A stretch of 64,000 bases of DNA from MedAcidi-G1 sp002713545. GTDB lineage: Bacteria; Actinomycetota; Acidimicrobiia; Acidimicrobiales; MedAcidi-G1. Shown here piece by piece: positions 25,493-34,382 of the stretch. The DNA lies in the NCBI GenBank assembly GCA_964013895.1, contig CAXGYF010000002.1, forward strand, positions 1-64,000, read 5' to 3'. The translations under genes and the position numbers were made by a program. Position 1 is the stretch's first letter, and each line of letters opens with the position of its first letter. Under the pieces are notes generated by a model. That model saw nothing but the letters and a program-made list of their open reading frames with translations. It was not told the DNA's origin and made no database searches.

Positions 25493-26194
25493 GTGCAAAA
25501 AATTGGGGAACCTGTTCTTACTGCCGACGTACAAAATTTTTTTGAAAATGTCAACATAAACATTCCCGAATCAGAAGCTCTTCCTGAATTGCGGGAATCT
25601 GAAGCGTCTGCTTTAGAAATATTTGATGACGAACCTCTTGTCGAATTAAAACACCCTCTTGTGAAAACACTGAATTGCTACTGGGAAGCAGGCTGGGAAA
25701 ATGCTTTAGCCGGCTGCTGGATCCGTAAATCTGTTGCAGAAAAACTCTATGACATCACTGAAGAGCTACCTGAAAGGTGGGGGTTGGCCATTTTTGACGC
25801 GTGGAGACCTCTGGCTCTACAAAATGAACTTTTTAAAGCCGCATGTGAAGATCCGCTAATTCCGGAAGAATTGTTCGCCGAACCAAGCAGCAATCCTGTT
25901 GCTCCGCCTCCTCATTTGACTGGTGGAGCAGTTGACCTTACTTTCACCGTTGATAATGTTCCTTTGGCACCCGGATCAGGATTTGATGACATTACTCCTG
26001 CAGCTGTGGCGTGTTTTTTAGAGGAAATCCCAGGTTTTAATAGGGATTTCCGTCGTTTTTTGTATTGGACGATGCGCGCACATGACTTTATTGTTTTTAA
26101 AGAGGAATGGTGGCATTTTGAGTTCGGTACACGCCGTTGGGGTGCTTTAACTGGAGAAAAGGCAAAATTTGGAGTTACAAGCCCTTTTAACTAG
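25493..26194 (+). CDS. VanX-like D-alanyl-D-alanine dipeptidase (peptidase M15D)
   Basis: 233 residues. Zinc-ligand motifs of VanX-type enzymes are present: APPPHLTGGAVDLTF (HxxxxxxD) and EEWWHFEFG (the catalytic Glu-x2-His segment). DAWRPLALQNELF carries the conserved Arg that stabilises the transition state. The start is set at GTG 25493 because GGAGG lies six bases upstream; a TTG six bases earlier would leave no spacing. The preceding LLM gene stops at 25490. VanX-family enzymes hydrolyse D-Ala-D-Ala, but environmental members may act on other D-dipeptides. No vanH, vanA or other resistance genes are present, so a catabolic or envelope role is more likely. Confidence 0.85.
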   Translation: MQKIGEPVLTADVQNFFENVNINIPESEALPELRESEASALEIFDDEPLVELKHPLVKTLNCYWEAGWENALAGCWIRKSVAEKLYDITEELPERWGLAIFDAWRPLALQNELFKAACEDPLIPEELFAEPSSNPVAPPPHLTGGAVDLTFTVDNVPLAPGSGFDDITPAAVACFLEEIPGFNRDFRRFLYWTMRAHDFIVFKEEWWHFEFGTRRWGALTGEKAKFGVTSPFN

Positions 26195-26206
26195 TGGTAC
26201 TTCTGA

Positions 26207-27505
26207 TCAATCATCAAAAAGTCGTCTGGCATGTGTAGCTAATTCTAAATAAGCCGAACTCATATCAACATTTTTTAATTCTGAATGATTGATGACCTGG
26301 TTTCCTCCAACAAAAAGGTGCTTAACTCTCCTGTCTGGTCCCATTACAAGACCCGTTAAAGAATCTTGAATATCACCCAGGTCTGCGCCCGGCCAAATAG
26401 CAATATCTGCCTTTTGGCCTTTTGTGAAACTCCCCAAATCCTCTAAGCCCAAACAGCGCGCTCCACCTATTGTTGCCATCTCAACTACTTCTTCTGGCAT
26501 AAGAGCATCAGGTCTCATTTCTCTTTGCCGTGCGGTAAAAAGTGCTTGTCTAAGTTCTGGGAATAAACCACCGATTTCATTCGAAGCCACCCCGTCTACT
26601 CCGAGTCCGACCGGACAACCTGCTTCCAGAAGATCTGTCACAGGGCACATTCCTGCTGCCAAACGCGCATTCGAAGATGGACAATGTGCAATACCCGTAC
26701 CTGCTCCTCCCAGTCTCTGCATTTCTTCTTTATCGATATGGATACCATGCGCCAGCCAGACATCATTATCAACCCAACCCCATTCATCCAGCATCTCGAC
26801 TGGTCGCCTTCCAAACTTCTCAAGACAGTACTCTTGTTCCTCTAAAGTTTCGCAAAGGTGAGTATGAAGACGGACACCGTGTTTTCTAGCAAGCTCTGCA
26901 GAATCAATCATCAATTCCGTGGTCACTGAAAAAGGACTGCACGGGGCCACAACAACGTGAACCATTTCCCCATCGTGATGTCTTGAGATTATTGATTCTG
27001 TAGATGAAAGGATTGCTTCCCGGTCCTCTACAACATGGTCTGGGGGCAGCCCTCCTTGGCTCTCTCCAAGGTCCATAGAGCCTCGTGATAAATGTAATCT
27101 AATTCCGACCTGTTGAGCTGCCTCGACTATTGCATCAAACACTGAGTCATCACCATTTGGCACCAAGTAGTGATGGTCAAATGCTGTTGTGCAACCTGTT
27201 GAGGCTAATTCACCTAAACCGACTAGCGCAGCAGCATGCACATCATCGACCGACAGTTTGCCCCAGACAGGGTATAAATGCACCAACCAATCAAACAAGT
27301 TGCAACCAACTGCTCGGCCACGTGTCATCCATTGATATAAGTGGTGGTGAGTGTTTATCAAACCTGGAGTAGCTATATCTCCAGTACAAGTAACCACTTG
27401 ATCATTGTCATGCGGTTCAATTAAGCCAACTTCAGTTATGACACCATTTTCTATAGCTATGTCACCGGGGTACCGCAATCCCCTTATGACTAAACGGTTG
27501 TTCAT
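26207..27505 (-). CDS. 8-oxoguanine deaminase-like amidohydrolase
   Basis: 432 residues from the ATG at 27505, which overlaps the stop of the upstream LLM gene (ATGA). It has LINTHHHLYQWMTRG (HxH), AFDHHYLVP, RLHTHLCETLEEQEY, WLAHGIHI, HCPSSNARLAAG and GLGVDGVASNE (catalytic Asp). The DHHYLxP segment and SSNARL resemble the characterised 8-oxoguanine deaminases, which convert 8-oxoguanine to urate. It is the last gene of the minus-strand polycistron that also encodes xanthine dehydrogenase subunits, so feeding oxidised purines into urate-type catabolism is plausible. Isoguanine or triazine hydrolases are alternatives. Confidence 0.87.
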   Translation of the reverse strand: MNNRLVIRGLRYPGDIAIENGVITEVGLIEPHDNDQVVTCTGDIATPGLINTHHHLYQWMTRGRAVGCNLFDWLVHLYPVWGKLSVDDVHAAALVGLGELASTGCTTAFDHHYLVPNGDDSVFDAIVEAAQQVGIRLHLSRGSMDLGESQGGLPPDHVVEDREAILSSTESIISRHHDGEMVHVVVAPCSPFSVTTELMIDSAELARKHGVRLHTHLCETLEEQEYCLEKFGRRPVEMLDEWGWVDNDVWLAHGIHIDKEEMQRLGGAGTGIAHCPSSNARLAAGMCPVTDLLEAGCPVGLGVDGVASNEIGGLFPELRQALFTARQREMRPDALMPEEVVEMATIGGARCLGLEDLGSFTKGQKADIAIWPGADLGDIQDSLTGLVMGPDRRVKHLFVGGNQVINHSELKNVDMSSAYLELATHARRLFDD

Positions 27506-28503
27506 GGTGACCAATCACTAAAAGTATCAATCATCAATCTGACATCTGGTCCTAATGGATAGAGAATCGGGCAAGTGCAGCCATCTTTCATATATTGGGC
27601 TACCTTTTCTCTTACCTCATCAGGAGTTCCAGCAGCGCAAATCATCTGAACAACTTCATCAGGAACCAATTTTGATGCTGCTTCTACCTGTTCATGTGTT
27701 GCCGGCCATGTCAAAACTTGACCTATCTCATCTAGAAGTTCTTCAGGAACTCCAGAAGCTTTCATGATGTGAGGTTGCTGTCCTAAGTATTGAGTGACCA
27801 TAAGTCGAGCTCCGTCTAAAGCTTCTTTTCGATCCTCGGCTAAGGAACAAACTACAAGCTGAGGCCGGTCGATTTCATCAATACTTCTACCGGCTTTTGA
27901 AGCCCCTATTTCTAAATGCTCCATCGCTCTTTTGTTGTATTCGGGTGAAACCAAATAGTTCAGGACGACGCCGTCAGCAATCTCGCCGGTCAACTCCATC
28001 ATTTTCATTCCAGTAGCTCCTATGTAGATAGGTACCTCTTTTGGTCGCCGTTCCTGATATACATAATCGAGTTCTACACCATCGAGTTGCACAAAATCAC
28101 CTGAAAAAGTAACAGTTTCATCGGCTAACAACGCCCGAACTGTTGTAACGACTTCCCTCATCACTTTTAGAGGTTTTTTGCGTTCTATTCCGACTTTTGA
28201 AGCCAATGGATCCCACCAGGCTCCAATACCAAGAATGATTCGACCCGGTGCTAAGTCATCTAAAGTTGAAAAAGTAGACGCTAGTCTTGCAGGATTTCGG
28301 GTCCAGCAATCAACCACACCAGAACCTATTTTTATCTTTTCGGTCTCTGCCGCAAATGCGGCCATGGGCACAACTGCATCTCGGACAAGACGTGAGTCAG
28401 CCTGCCATACAGCTTCAAAACCATTCGACTCGGCATACTGTGCATATTTGATTGCTTCGCTTATCGAATGTGCATCTTGAAGATATATTCCTAATCGAGT
28501 CAT
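27502..28503 (-). CDS. LLM-class oxidoreductase, F420-dependent reductase-like (paralogue B)
   Basis: 333 residues. ATG start with AAGGAT about seven bases upstream. Segments GIYLQDAHSISEA, AVWQADSRLVRD, KIGSGVVDCWTRNPA, ILGIGAWWDPLASKVG and IYIGATGMKMMELTG make it a close relative of the product of 14341-15366. It sits between ssnA and the 8-oxoguanine-deaminase-like gene in the long operon and overlaps the latter by four bases. Its association with an amidohydrolase is therefore repeated twice in the window. Likely F420H2-dependent; substrate unknown. Confidence 0.87.
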   Translation of the reverse strand: MTRLGIYLQDAHSISEAIKYAQYAESNGFEAVWQADSRLVRDAVVPMAAFAAETEKIKIGSGVVDCWTRNPARLASTFSTLDDLAPGRIILGIGAWWDPLASKVGIERKKPLKVMREVVTTVRALLADETVTFSGDFVQLDGVELDYVYQERRPKEVPIYIGATGMKMMELTGEIADGVVLNYLVSPEYNKRAMEHLEIGASKAGRSIDEIDRPQLVVCSLAEDRKEALDGARLMVTQYLGQQPHIMKASGVPEELLDEIGQVLTWPATHEQVEAASKLVPDEVVQMICAAGTPDEVREKVAQYMKDGCTCPILYPLGPDVRLMIDTFSDWSP

Positions 28504-28532
28504 TTTCTATCCTTTTTTCTTAAATCTGAACT

Positions 28533-29585
28533 TCAAACAATTTCAGCTAATCTTGTGTGAACTTTTTTTGCTTGTTCAGCAGCTTTTGCTCTAATTTCAT
28601 GAGGGTCCACGAGAGTTGGTGTCCCATTTGACCAAATGGTTTCTTGTTCGACTATAACCTCTATTGGATTAACTCCTGTTGAAAATGCGAGCTCCCAGGG
28701 GTCCATGTTTGGGTAATCCCAAACAACCCGATCGTTCATTGCTTCGGGAACAACTCGATAGCCATTCGTTAGCCATTCCCAAGCTGTCTCTGGCGAAGCT
28801 TTTACATCAGACTCACGATGACGTGCATAAGCAAGACGAAATTCTTCAAGCATGTCTGCGCCAATTCCATCTGTGCCTAATGCAATCTGGTTGCTAAAGC
28901 GAACAGGATTGGCGTACCCGACAGAGTTGTTCATGTTTGATCGAGGGTTATGAACCAGAATTCCTTTCAGATCGTGACTGTCTTCAAGATGCACCCCATG
29001 AATAATGAGCCAGTTGTCTCTTGAATAATTCTTTAATCTTGAAACAGCATTTGCATCTACTGCACCTTCTGCTACGTGCACATGGACACCAACACCAAAA
29101 CTTTCAGCTATTTCAGCAGCAGATTCTATTGTCTCACCTTCACATGTGAAGGACGCATGTAAACCGACCATTCCGCGTCCCCCTTCTTCCAAGAACCGTC
29201 TATTTTCCTCTAATCCTTTTTTTGCTCCATCGGAACCATGCCGATCAGTTGCTCCATAAGAACACACAACTCTTATACCTACAGTTTCACAAGCCTCGGC
29301 TATAACGCTCAAAGAACCTTCGATCGCTTCTGGGGATTCGTGATGATCGACAATTGCTGTACATCCACGCTCGAGCGCTTCAAGAGCTCCCAGCATCGCT
29401 GACCATTTAATCGATTCGAGGTCAAGGGCTCTATCAAGTCGCCACCAGACTAACTTTAGTATCTCTTCAAAGTTGTCAGGCTGGCTCGCTGGTGCAGGCA
29501 TTCCTCTAGCCAGCGTTGAATAAAGGTGATGGTGGGCGCAAACAAGACCATACGTCTCATTTGACCCAATGAGCTCGTCAGTCAT
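28533..29585 (-). CDS. ssnA: SsnA-type aminohydrolase, N-terminally short
   Basis: 350 residues from the ATG at 29585, which overlaps the stop of the upstream hydroxylase gene (ATGACTGA); GTG at 29588 is an alternative. The barrel is clearly SsnA: GLVCAHHHLYSTLARG, WWRLDRALDLES, IVDHHESPEAIEGSL, VHNPRSNMNNSVGY and LGTDGIGADMLEE, which I recognise from E. coli SsnA. Only 12 residues precede the HxH-containing strand, where SsnA normally has about 55 that form half of the beta-sandwich, and the C-terminal half is also reduced. SsnA genes usually accompany selenium-dependent hydroxylases, as here. Function: probable hydrolytic deamination of a purine-like product; exact substrate unsettled. Confidence 0.85.
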   Translation of the reverse strand: MTDELIGSNETYGLVCAHHHLYSTLARGMPAPASQPDNFEEILKLVWWRLDRALDLESIKWSAMLGALEALERGCTAIVDHHESPEAIEGSLSVIAEACETVGIRVVCSYGATDRHGSDGAKKGLEENRRFLEEGGRGMVGLHASFTCEGETIESAAEIAESFGVGVHVHVAEGAVDANAVSRLKNYSRDNWLIIHGVHLEDSHDLKGILVHNPRSNMNNSVGYANPVRFSNQIALGTDGIGADMLEEFRLAYARHRESDVKASPETAWEWLTNGYRVVPEAMNDRVVWDYPNMDPWELAFSTGVNPIEVIVEQETIWSNGTPTLVDPHEIRAKAAEQAKKVHTRLAEIV

Positions 29586-32160
29586 CACAGTTCCATTCTT
29601 GCCAATTCTCCTGTTGATTATCTGAGGCCATTGGCAGGCTATTTCGCCAAATTCCATCTTGATTGTGCAAAGCGGTGGCTACTGCCCCAGCGGTAGGTAC
29701 TAATCCGATTTCGCCAACTCCTTTTATTCCATAAGGTGAATCAGGTTGTGGCTCTTCAACTAGGATTACTTTCACAGGGGGCATATCTTTCGGTCGCAAA
29801 ATGCCAAGGCTTTTAAGTGTCATATTTAAAGGTTTTGATTCTTCATTTGTAGGGAAACCTTCTGTGAGGGCGTATCCCAATCCCATATGCACTGATCCTT
29901 CAATTTGCCCCTCACACAAGACTGGATTTACCGCCCTGCCAACATCATGAGCTGCCACCACGTATTCAACTTTTTCTTTTTCTTCACCCATTACGACCAG
30001 TTGTGCTGCGTAACCAAAAGTTGAATGAATCAATGGGTTCTCTACATCTTCGGAAATCGAATTGGTCCAATCAACTCGATATTCTCCCTGGTAGTCAATC
30101 TCAGGTTTACATCCATCAGCCATGGCTACCCTGCAAGCGTCGGCAACTGATCCTGCCCCCATTAACGTGCCTCGACTACCAGTCGTTTGTCCTACATTCA
30201 TTTCTCGACTCGTGTCCACAATTACATCTATCAAAGAAGGGTCGATACCTAACTCTTCAACTGCTACTTGCAAAGCTACTGTGTGAACTCCTTGTCCCAT
30301 TTCAGTCCAACAGTGTCTGACTTCGACTTTTCCATCTTTGCGGAATCTGACTATCGCCTTAGCTATTTCTTTTGCACCGTTTCCGAGACCAGAATTTTTT
30401 AGACCTAGACCTAAACCGACTACTTTCCCATCTTTGATTGCCTGATCATATGATTCTTTAATTGCTTCTAAACAGGAGTCCGCCCCTCTACTGCCTTCAT
30501 CCATTATCTGACCAGGTCCCCAGATTGAACCAGGTTTAACAACGTTACGCTTTCTTATCTCCCATCCGCTTATTCCGACTTTTTCTGCGAGTCTGTCTAT
30601 TACTCCTTCCATCGCAAACTGAGCTTGATTGGCGCCAAAACCTCGAAATGCTCCTCCTACCGGATTATTTGTTCTTACTGCGATTGAACGAACATCAATT
30701 GCATTAACTACATAAGGGCCACTTGCATGACCTGCAGCCCTTTCCAGTACCTTCATACCTACTGAGGCATATGGTCCTGAATCGCCAATCATTCGAACCC
30801 ATAGCCCAGTGAGTATGCCATTCTCATCGCAACCTGCTTTATATTGCATTTGAATTGGATGTCGCTTAGCGTGCATTAGTAACGACTCTTCGCGGCTTAG
30901 AGTGCAACTTACTGGTTTCCCTATTAGATGTGCAGCTAGAGCAGTCTGTGCCTGATTTGACATGTCTTCTTTTCCGCCAAATGCACCACCATTAGAAACA
31001 AGCTCAACCGTTACCGCACTGGTCTCAACTCCAAGTACTTTTGCGATCTGATTTCGGTCATCCCAGACCCCCTGACCGCCTGAATACACATATAGTCCTT
31101 CATCATTAGGAACCGCAAGTGTTGATTCAGGCTCAAGAAAAGCCTGTTCAACTCTCTGGGTCTGAAAGACTTCTTCAACTATGTGTTTTGACTCTTCAAA
31201 AGCTTTTTCGGTATCGCCACGTTCATAACTTGACTCTGACAAAACATTGCCATCTAAACCCCAGACTGCATCTTCATTAGAGTTAACTGCTTCTACGGGA
31301 TCACTAAATGGTTTTAAAACTCTGTACTCAATCTCAATTAATTCAGCTGCTTTGCGGGCTGTCTCTCTGTCTTTTGCAACTGCTAAAGCCAAGACATCAC
31401 CCATGTAAGAGGTTTTCCCGCCTTCGGGAATAAATATTGGCCAATCCTGATGTATTAGACCAACTCGCAACTCACCTGGAACATCAGAAGCTGTGATTAC
31501 CTTCTCAACTCCTTCTAACTTCTCCGCAACCTCTATATTTATCCTTACAACTTCTGCTCTTGCATGATCAGACAACCTCACAGCCCCATGAAGTAAACCA
31601 CTAGGCTTTATATCGTCAATAAATGGCCTGTCTCCTAAACTCAAAGCTTCTGCTTCATAACGACTTCCTGAGGTCCCGACACCACCTGTTTGGATTTTTA
31701 CGGGTGTTTCACCTGAAGCTAAAGCTTCAACTGCATCTAGAATTTTGGTATAACCTGTGCACCTGCAAAGGTGGGCTCCTAAATGTCTAGATGACTCTTC
31801 ACGAGTTAACGAGCTTCCTTTCCGGTCGATTAGTGACTTAGTTCTAACTAAAATACCCGGAATGCAAAATCCGCATTGAAGGGCGCCATGTGCTGCGAAG
31901 GTCTGTGAAAAAAGTTCACGCTCTTTCGGATCAAAACCTTCTAATGTTAAAACTTTTGTATTTTCCGTTTTCTCCATTGACGTCTGACAAGCGATTCGTG
32001 CTTTTCCATCGATCAAAACAGTGCAACATCCGCACTGACCAGATGGAGCGCAGCCATCTTTTGGAGAAATAAGTCCGAACTCATCCCGAATCGCAGCTAA
32101 AAGATGTGGATGTGACTTTTCAGTCTCAACCTTTACACCGTTTAGTTCGAAAGTCGTCAT
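29578..32160 (-). CDS. Fused FeS-molybdopterin xanthine dehydrogenase, selenium-dependent type
   Basis: 860 residues. Residues 1-150 form an intact two-cluster [2Fe-2S] domain: DGCAPSGQCGCCTVLIDG with a later ACQ, then LQCGFCIPG and LCRCTGYTKI. From about 180 a full molybdopterin part follows, with SNGGAFGGKED, GGAFRGFGANQAQ, TEMGQGVHT and the catalytic Glu in IKGVGEIG. This FeS-Moco fusion without an FAD domain, followed by ssnA, is the layout of the selenium-dependent xanthine dehydrogenases of clostridia and enterococci. No in-frame TGA is needed: the selenium of that family is a labile ligand, not selenocysteine. FAD could come from the subunit encoded at 17211 or 37154. It lies five bases downstream of the carbamoylase-like gene. 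Confidence 0.88.
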   Translation of the reverse strand: MTTFELNGVKVETEKSHPHLLAAIRDEFGLISPKDGCAPSGQCGCCTVLIDGKARIACQTSMEKTENTKVLTLEGFDPKERELFSQTFAAHGALQCGFCIPGILVRTKSLIDRKGSSLTREESSRHLGAHLCRCTGYTKILDAVEALASGETPVKIQTGGVGTSGSRYEAEALSLGDRPFIDDIKPSGLLHGAVRLSDHARAEVVRINIEVAEKLEGVEKVITASDVPGELRVGLIHQDWPIFIPEGGKTSYMGDVLALAVAKDRETARKAAELIEIEYRVLKPFSDPVEAVNSNEDAVWGLDGNVLSESSYERGDTEKAFEESKHIVEEVFQTQRVEQAFLEPESTLAVPNDEGLYVYSGGQGVWDDRNQIAKVLGVETSAVTVELVSNGGAFGGKEDMSNQAQTALAAHLIGKPVSCTLSREESLLMHAKRHPIQMQYKAGCDENGILTGLWVRMIGDSGPYASVGMKVLERAAGHASGPYVVNAIDVRSIAVRTNNPVGGAFRGFGANQAQFAMEGVIDRLAEKVGISGWEIRKRNVVKPGSIWGPGQIMDEGSRGADSCLEAIKESYDQAIKDGKVVGLGLGLKNSGLGNGAKEIAKAIVRFRKDGKVEVRHCWTEMGQGVHTVALQVAVEELGIDPSLIDVIVDTSREMNVGQTTGSRGTLMGAGSVADACRVAMADGCKPEIDYQGEYRVDWTNSISEDVENPLIHSTFGYAAQLVVMGEEKEKVEYVVAAHDVGRAVNPVLCEGQIEGSVHMGLGYALTEGFPTNEESKPLNMTLKSLGILRPKDMPPVKVILVEEPQPDSPYGIKGVGEIGLVPTAGAVATALHNQDGIWRNSLPMASDNQQENWQEWNCDD

Positions 32161-32165
32161 GTCAA

Positions 32166-33131
32166 CTATCCTTCAGGGTTTTCATCGTCTTCTTTTCGAA
32201 CTTCAATTCCTTCAGGTATTTCTACGCCTACTTGCGAAGTAATTGACTTGTATACCTCGGGTCTTCTGTAACGATCAAAATCGAAAAGAGTTTCCTTATA
32301 GTTTGCACACATGTCTAGATCGACAACTGCTGATACTAATTCGTCTTCTACCGTTGAGCACTGAGCGACGATTTCACCTGATGGAGCTATTATCGAACTC
32401 TCTCCTAAAAGGTCACACCCTTCTTCATTGCCAGCTTTAGCTACTCCAACTACCCACATCCCATTCTGATATGCACCTGATTGCATTACCAAATGGTTAT
32501 GAAAGCCAGCTAAAACATCCTGACTTGGATCAGGTGGGTAGTGGACTGGGGTGTTGTACCCAATTAGTGCTAGCTCACAACCTTGCAATCCAAGCACCCT
32601 GTAGGTTTCCGGCCATCTTCTATCATTACAGATAGCCATACCCAAAACTCCATCAAACGCCCCAAAAACCTTTAGCTCATTGCCGGGTTCGAAATAGTAG
32701 CGCTCTAAATGCTGAAAAGTTCTCCAAGGCTCATTCTCTTCATGGCCAGGAAGATGGACTTTTCGATATTTACCGAGTATGTCACCATTTTTGGAAGCAA
32801 GAATTGCGGTGTTGTAACGATGACCATCGGAAGTCATTTCTGCGTAACCTAAATGAAAACTGACTCCTAGTTTTTTAGCTTCATCAAATAATGGCTGAAC
32901 TTCTGGATTTGGCATTTCGGTTTCAAAAAAATGATCAAAGTCGGATATATCTTCTGACCACCATCTCGGGAAAAAGGTTGTAAGAGCCAGTTCTGGGAAA
33001 ACCACAAGGTCACAAGACACCGCCGATCCTTTATGCAAAAGCGCAATAAGTCTCTCAACTATTTCCTTTCTATTGTCATCCCTCTGTATAGGTCCAAGCT
33101 GAGCAGCACCTACTTTTAAAATGCGTGTCAT
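32166..33131 (-). CDS. N-carbamoyl-D-amino acid hydrolase-like nitrilase superfamily enzyme
   Basis: 321 residues of the nitrilase superfamily with the Glu-Lys-Cys triad: VVFPELALTTFFPRWW, KYRKVHLPGHEEN and MAICNDRRWPETYR. These segments, along with YFEPGNE, IGYNTPVHYPP and EEGCDLLGESSIIAPSGEIVA, match Agrobacterium D-carbamoylase almost motif for motif, as I recall that sequence. That enzyme releases CO2 and ammonia from N-carbamoyl-D-amino acids, the last step of hydantoin breakdown. Directly upstream (six bases) is an M20 enzyme of the L-carbamoylase/allantoate amidohydrolase family. No hydantoinase is in the window. A role on ureido products of purine or pyrimidine rings is likely. Confidence 0.88.
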   Translation of the reverse strand: MTRILKVGAAQLGPIQRDDNRKEIVERLIALLHKGSAVSCDLVVFPELALTTFFPRWWSEDISDFDHFFETEMPNPEVQPLFDEAKKLGVSFHLGYAEMTSDGHRYNTAILASKNGDILGKYRKVHLPGHEENEPWRTFQHLERYYFEPGNELKVFGAFDGVLGMAICNDRRWPETYRVLGLQGCELALIGYNTPVHYPPDPSQDVLAGFHNHLVMQSGAYQNGMWVVGVAKAGNEEGCDLLGESSIIAPSGEIVAQCSTVEDELVSAVVDLDMCANYKETLFDFDRYRRPEVYKSITSQVGVEIPEGIEVRKEDDENPEG

Positions 33132-33137
33132 TGTTCT

Positions 33138-34382
33138 TTAGTCTCCAAAATCTTTCATATCCAAATCAAGAATCGTCTGGAATAAAACGTTGCAGCCTGC
33201 AATAAGGTCATCGGAATCTGTATGTTCCTGTGGGTTATGGCTTATTCCTTTGTGGCTTGGCACAAATACCATCCCCGTTGGGCAAACTCTTGCCATCATC
33301 TGAGCATCATGTCCCGCACCAGAAGGAAGTTTCATTACTGAATGTCCCAGTCGGGAAGCTATATTTTCTACCGTGTCAACAACTTCTTGATTGAATTCGA
33401 CGGGCTCAAATCTGGCTAATTGTCTTTTTTCAATTTTTAAACCTTCGGTAGAAGCTAACTCTAATAAAAAATCAGCAAGCTTATTTTCAGATTCTGCTAA
33501 ATAAGCCTCAACCGTGTTTCTTAGATCTACGGTCAAAATAGCTGAACCTGCAACCACGTTCACCAAGTTTGGGTGAAGCTCGAGTCTGCCAACTGTAGCT
33601 ACTTGACTTCCTCCCATTTCTAAAGATAGATCACGGACATAAGTAGAAATCGCGGCGGCTGCAAAGCCTGAATCATGTCTAAGTGTCATTGGAGTCGTTC
33701 CTGCGTGATTAGATTCTCCAGTGACTGTGAGCTCAGTCCATGAAATCCCTTGCACTCCTGTTACCGCTCCTATTGTTACCCCTTCTACTTCCAAAACGGG
33801 ACCTTGTTCAATATGCAACTCAACAAAAGCTCTGGGTGAAGGGCCAGGACATGGAGAGGTCCCTCTGTAACCAATGCGGTCTAATTCATCTCCGACTTTT
33901 GCTCCATCAACACCTTTTATATCTAGGGCCTCCTCGAGTGTCATTCCTCCTACATAAACGAGACTGCCTAGCATGTCCGGTGCAAATCTAGAACCTTCTT
34001 CATCGGTAAAAAAAGCAACAGCTACTGGATGTTGGGTCTCAATTTTGTTTTCAGAAAGAGACTCTATTATCTCTAAACCTGCGAGCACCCCTAAATTTCC
34101 GTCGTATCTTCCCCCGGTTCTAACAGTGTCAATATGACTTCCTGTCATAGTTGGCGGACCGTCAATTTTTCCGGGTCTAACTGCTACTACGTTTCCAATT
34201 GAATCAATACTTATATCGAGATCTAAATCTCTCATCCAAGTAACAACAAGGTCGCGCCCTGCTCGATCTTCATCTGTTAGAGCGAGACGGCAAGAACCAC
34301 CCCCATCGATGGCCCCTATAGATGCTAATTCTTCAATGCGATTCAGGAGACGGTCACCATTTATTCGAAGATCTTCAGTCAT
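33138..34382 (-). CDS. M20-family N-carbamoyl-L-amino acid hydrolase/allantoate amidohydrolase
   Basis: 414 residues from the ATG at 34382, which overlaps the xanthine dehydrogenase stop (ATGACTGA). Metal-binding segments are TGSHIDTVRTGGRYDGNLGV (Asp/His), FFTDEEGSRF (catalytic and ligand Glu) and LHIEQGPVLE, with a terminal SHNPQEHTDSDD His. The lid motif GVQGISWTELTVTGESNHAGTTPM is shared by carbamoylases, ureidoglycolate/allantoate amidohydrolases and beta-ureidopropionases. Next to xanthine dehydrogenase genes, allantoate amidohydrolase would fit purine breakdown. Next to a D-carbamoylase, an L-carbamoylase role fits as well. The sequence alone does not decide. Confidence 0.88.
   Translation of the reverse strand: MTEDLRINGDRLLNRIEELASIGAIDGGGSCRLALTDEDRAGRDLVVTWMRDLDLDISIDSIGNVVAVRPGKIDGPPTMTGSHIDTVRTGGRYDGNLGVLAGLEIIESLSENKIETQHPVAVAFFTDEEGSRFAPDMLGSLVYVGGMTLEEALDIKGVDGAKVGDELDRIGYRGTSPCPGPSPRAFVELHIEQGPVLEVEGVTIGAVTGVQGISWTELTVTGESNHAGTTPMTLRHDSGFAAAAISTYVRDLSLEMGGSQVATVGRLELHPNLVNVVAGSAILTVDLRNTVEAYLAESENKLADFLLELASTEGLKIEKRQLARFEPVEFNQEVVDTVENIASRLGHSVMKLPSGAGHDAQMMARVCPTGMVFVPSHKGISHNPQEHTDSDDLIAGCNVLFQTILDLDMKDFGD

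Noticed and set aside
25493..26194. Vancomycin-resistance function for the VanX-like gene
   Set aside because: No vanH, vanA, vanR or vanS homologue is present, and the gene sits in a catabolic operon.
29578..32160. Selenocysteine (in-frame TGA) in the selenium-type dehydrogenase
   Set aside because: No internal TGA is read through; the frame is complete without it. Selenium in this family is a labile cofactor ligand.
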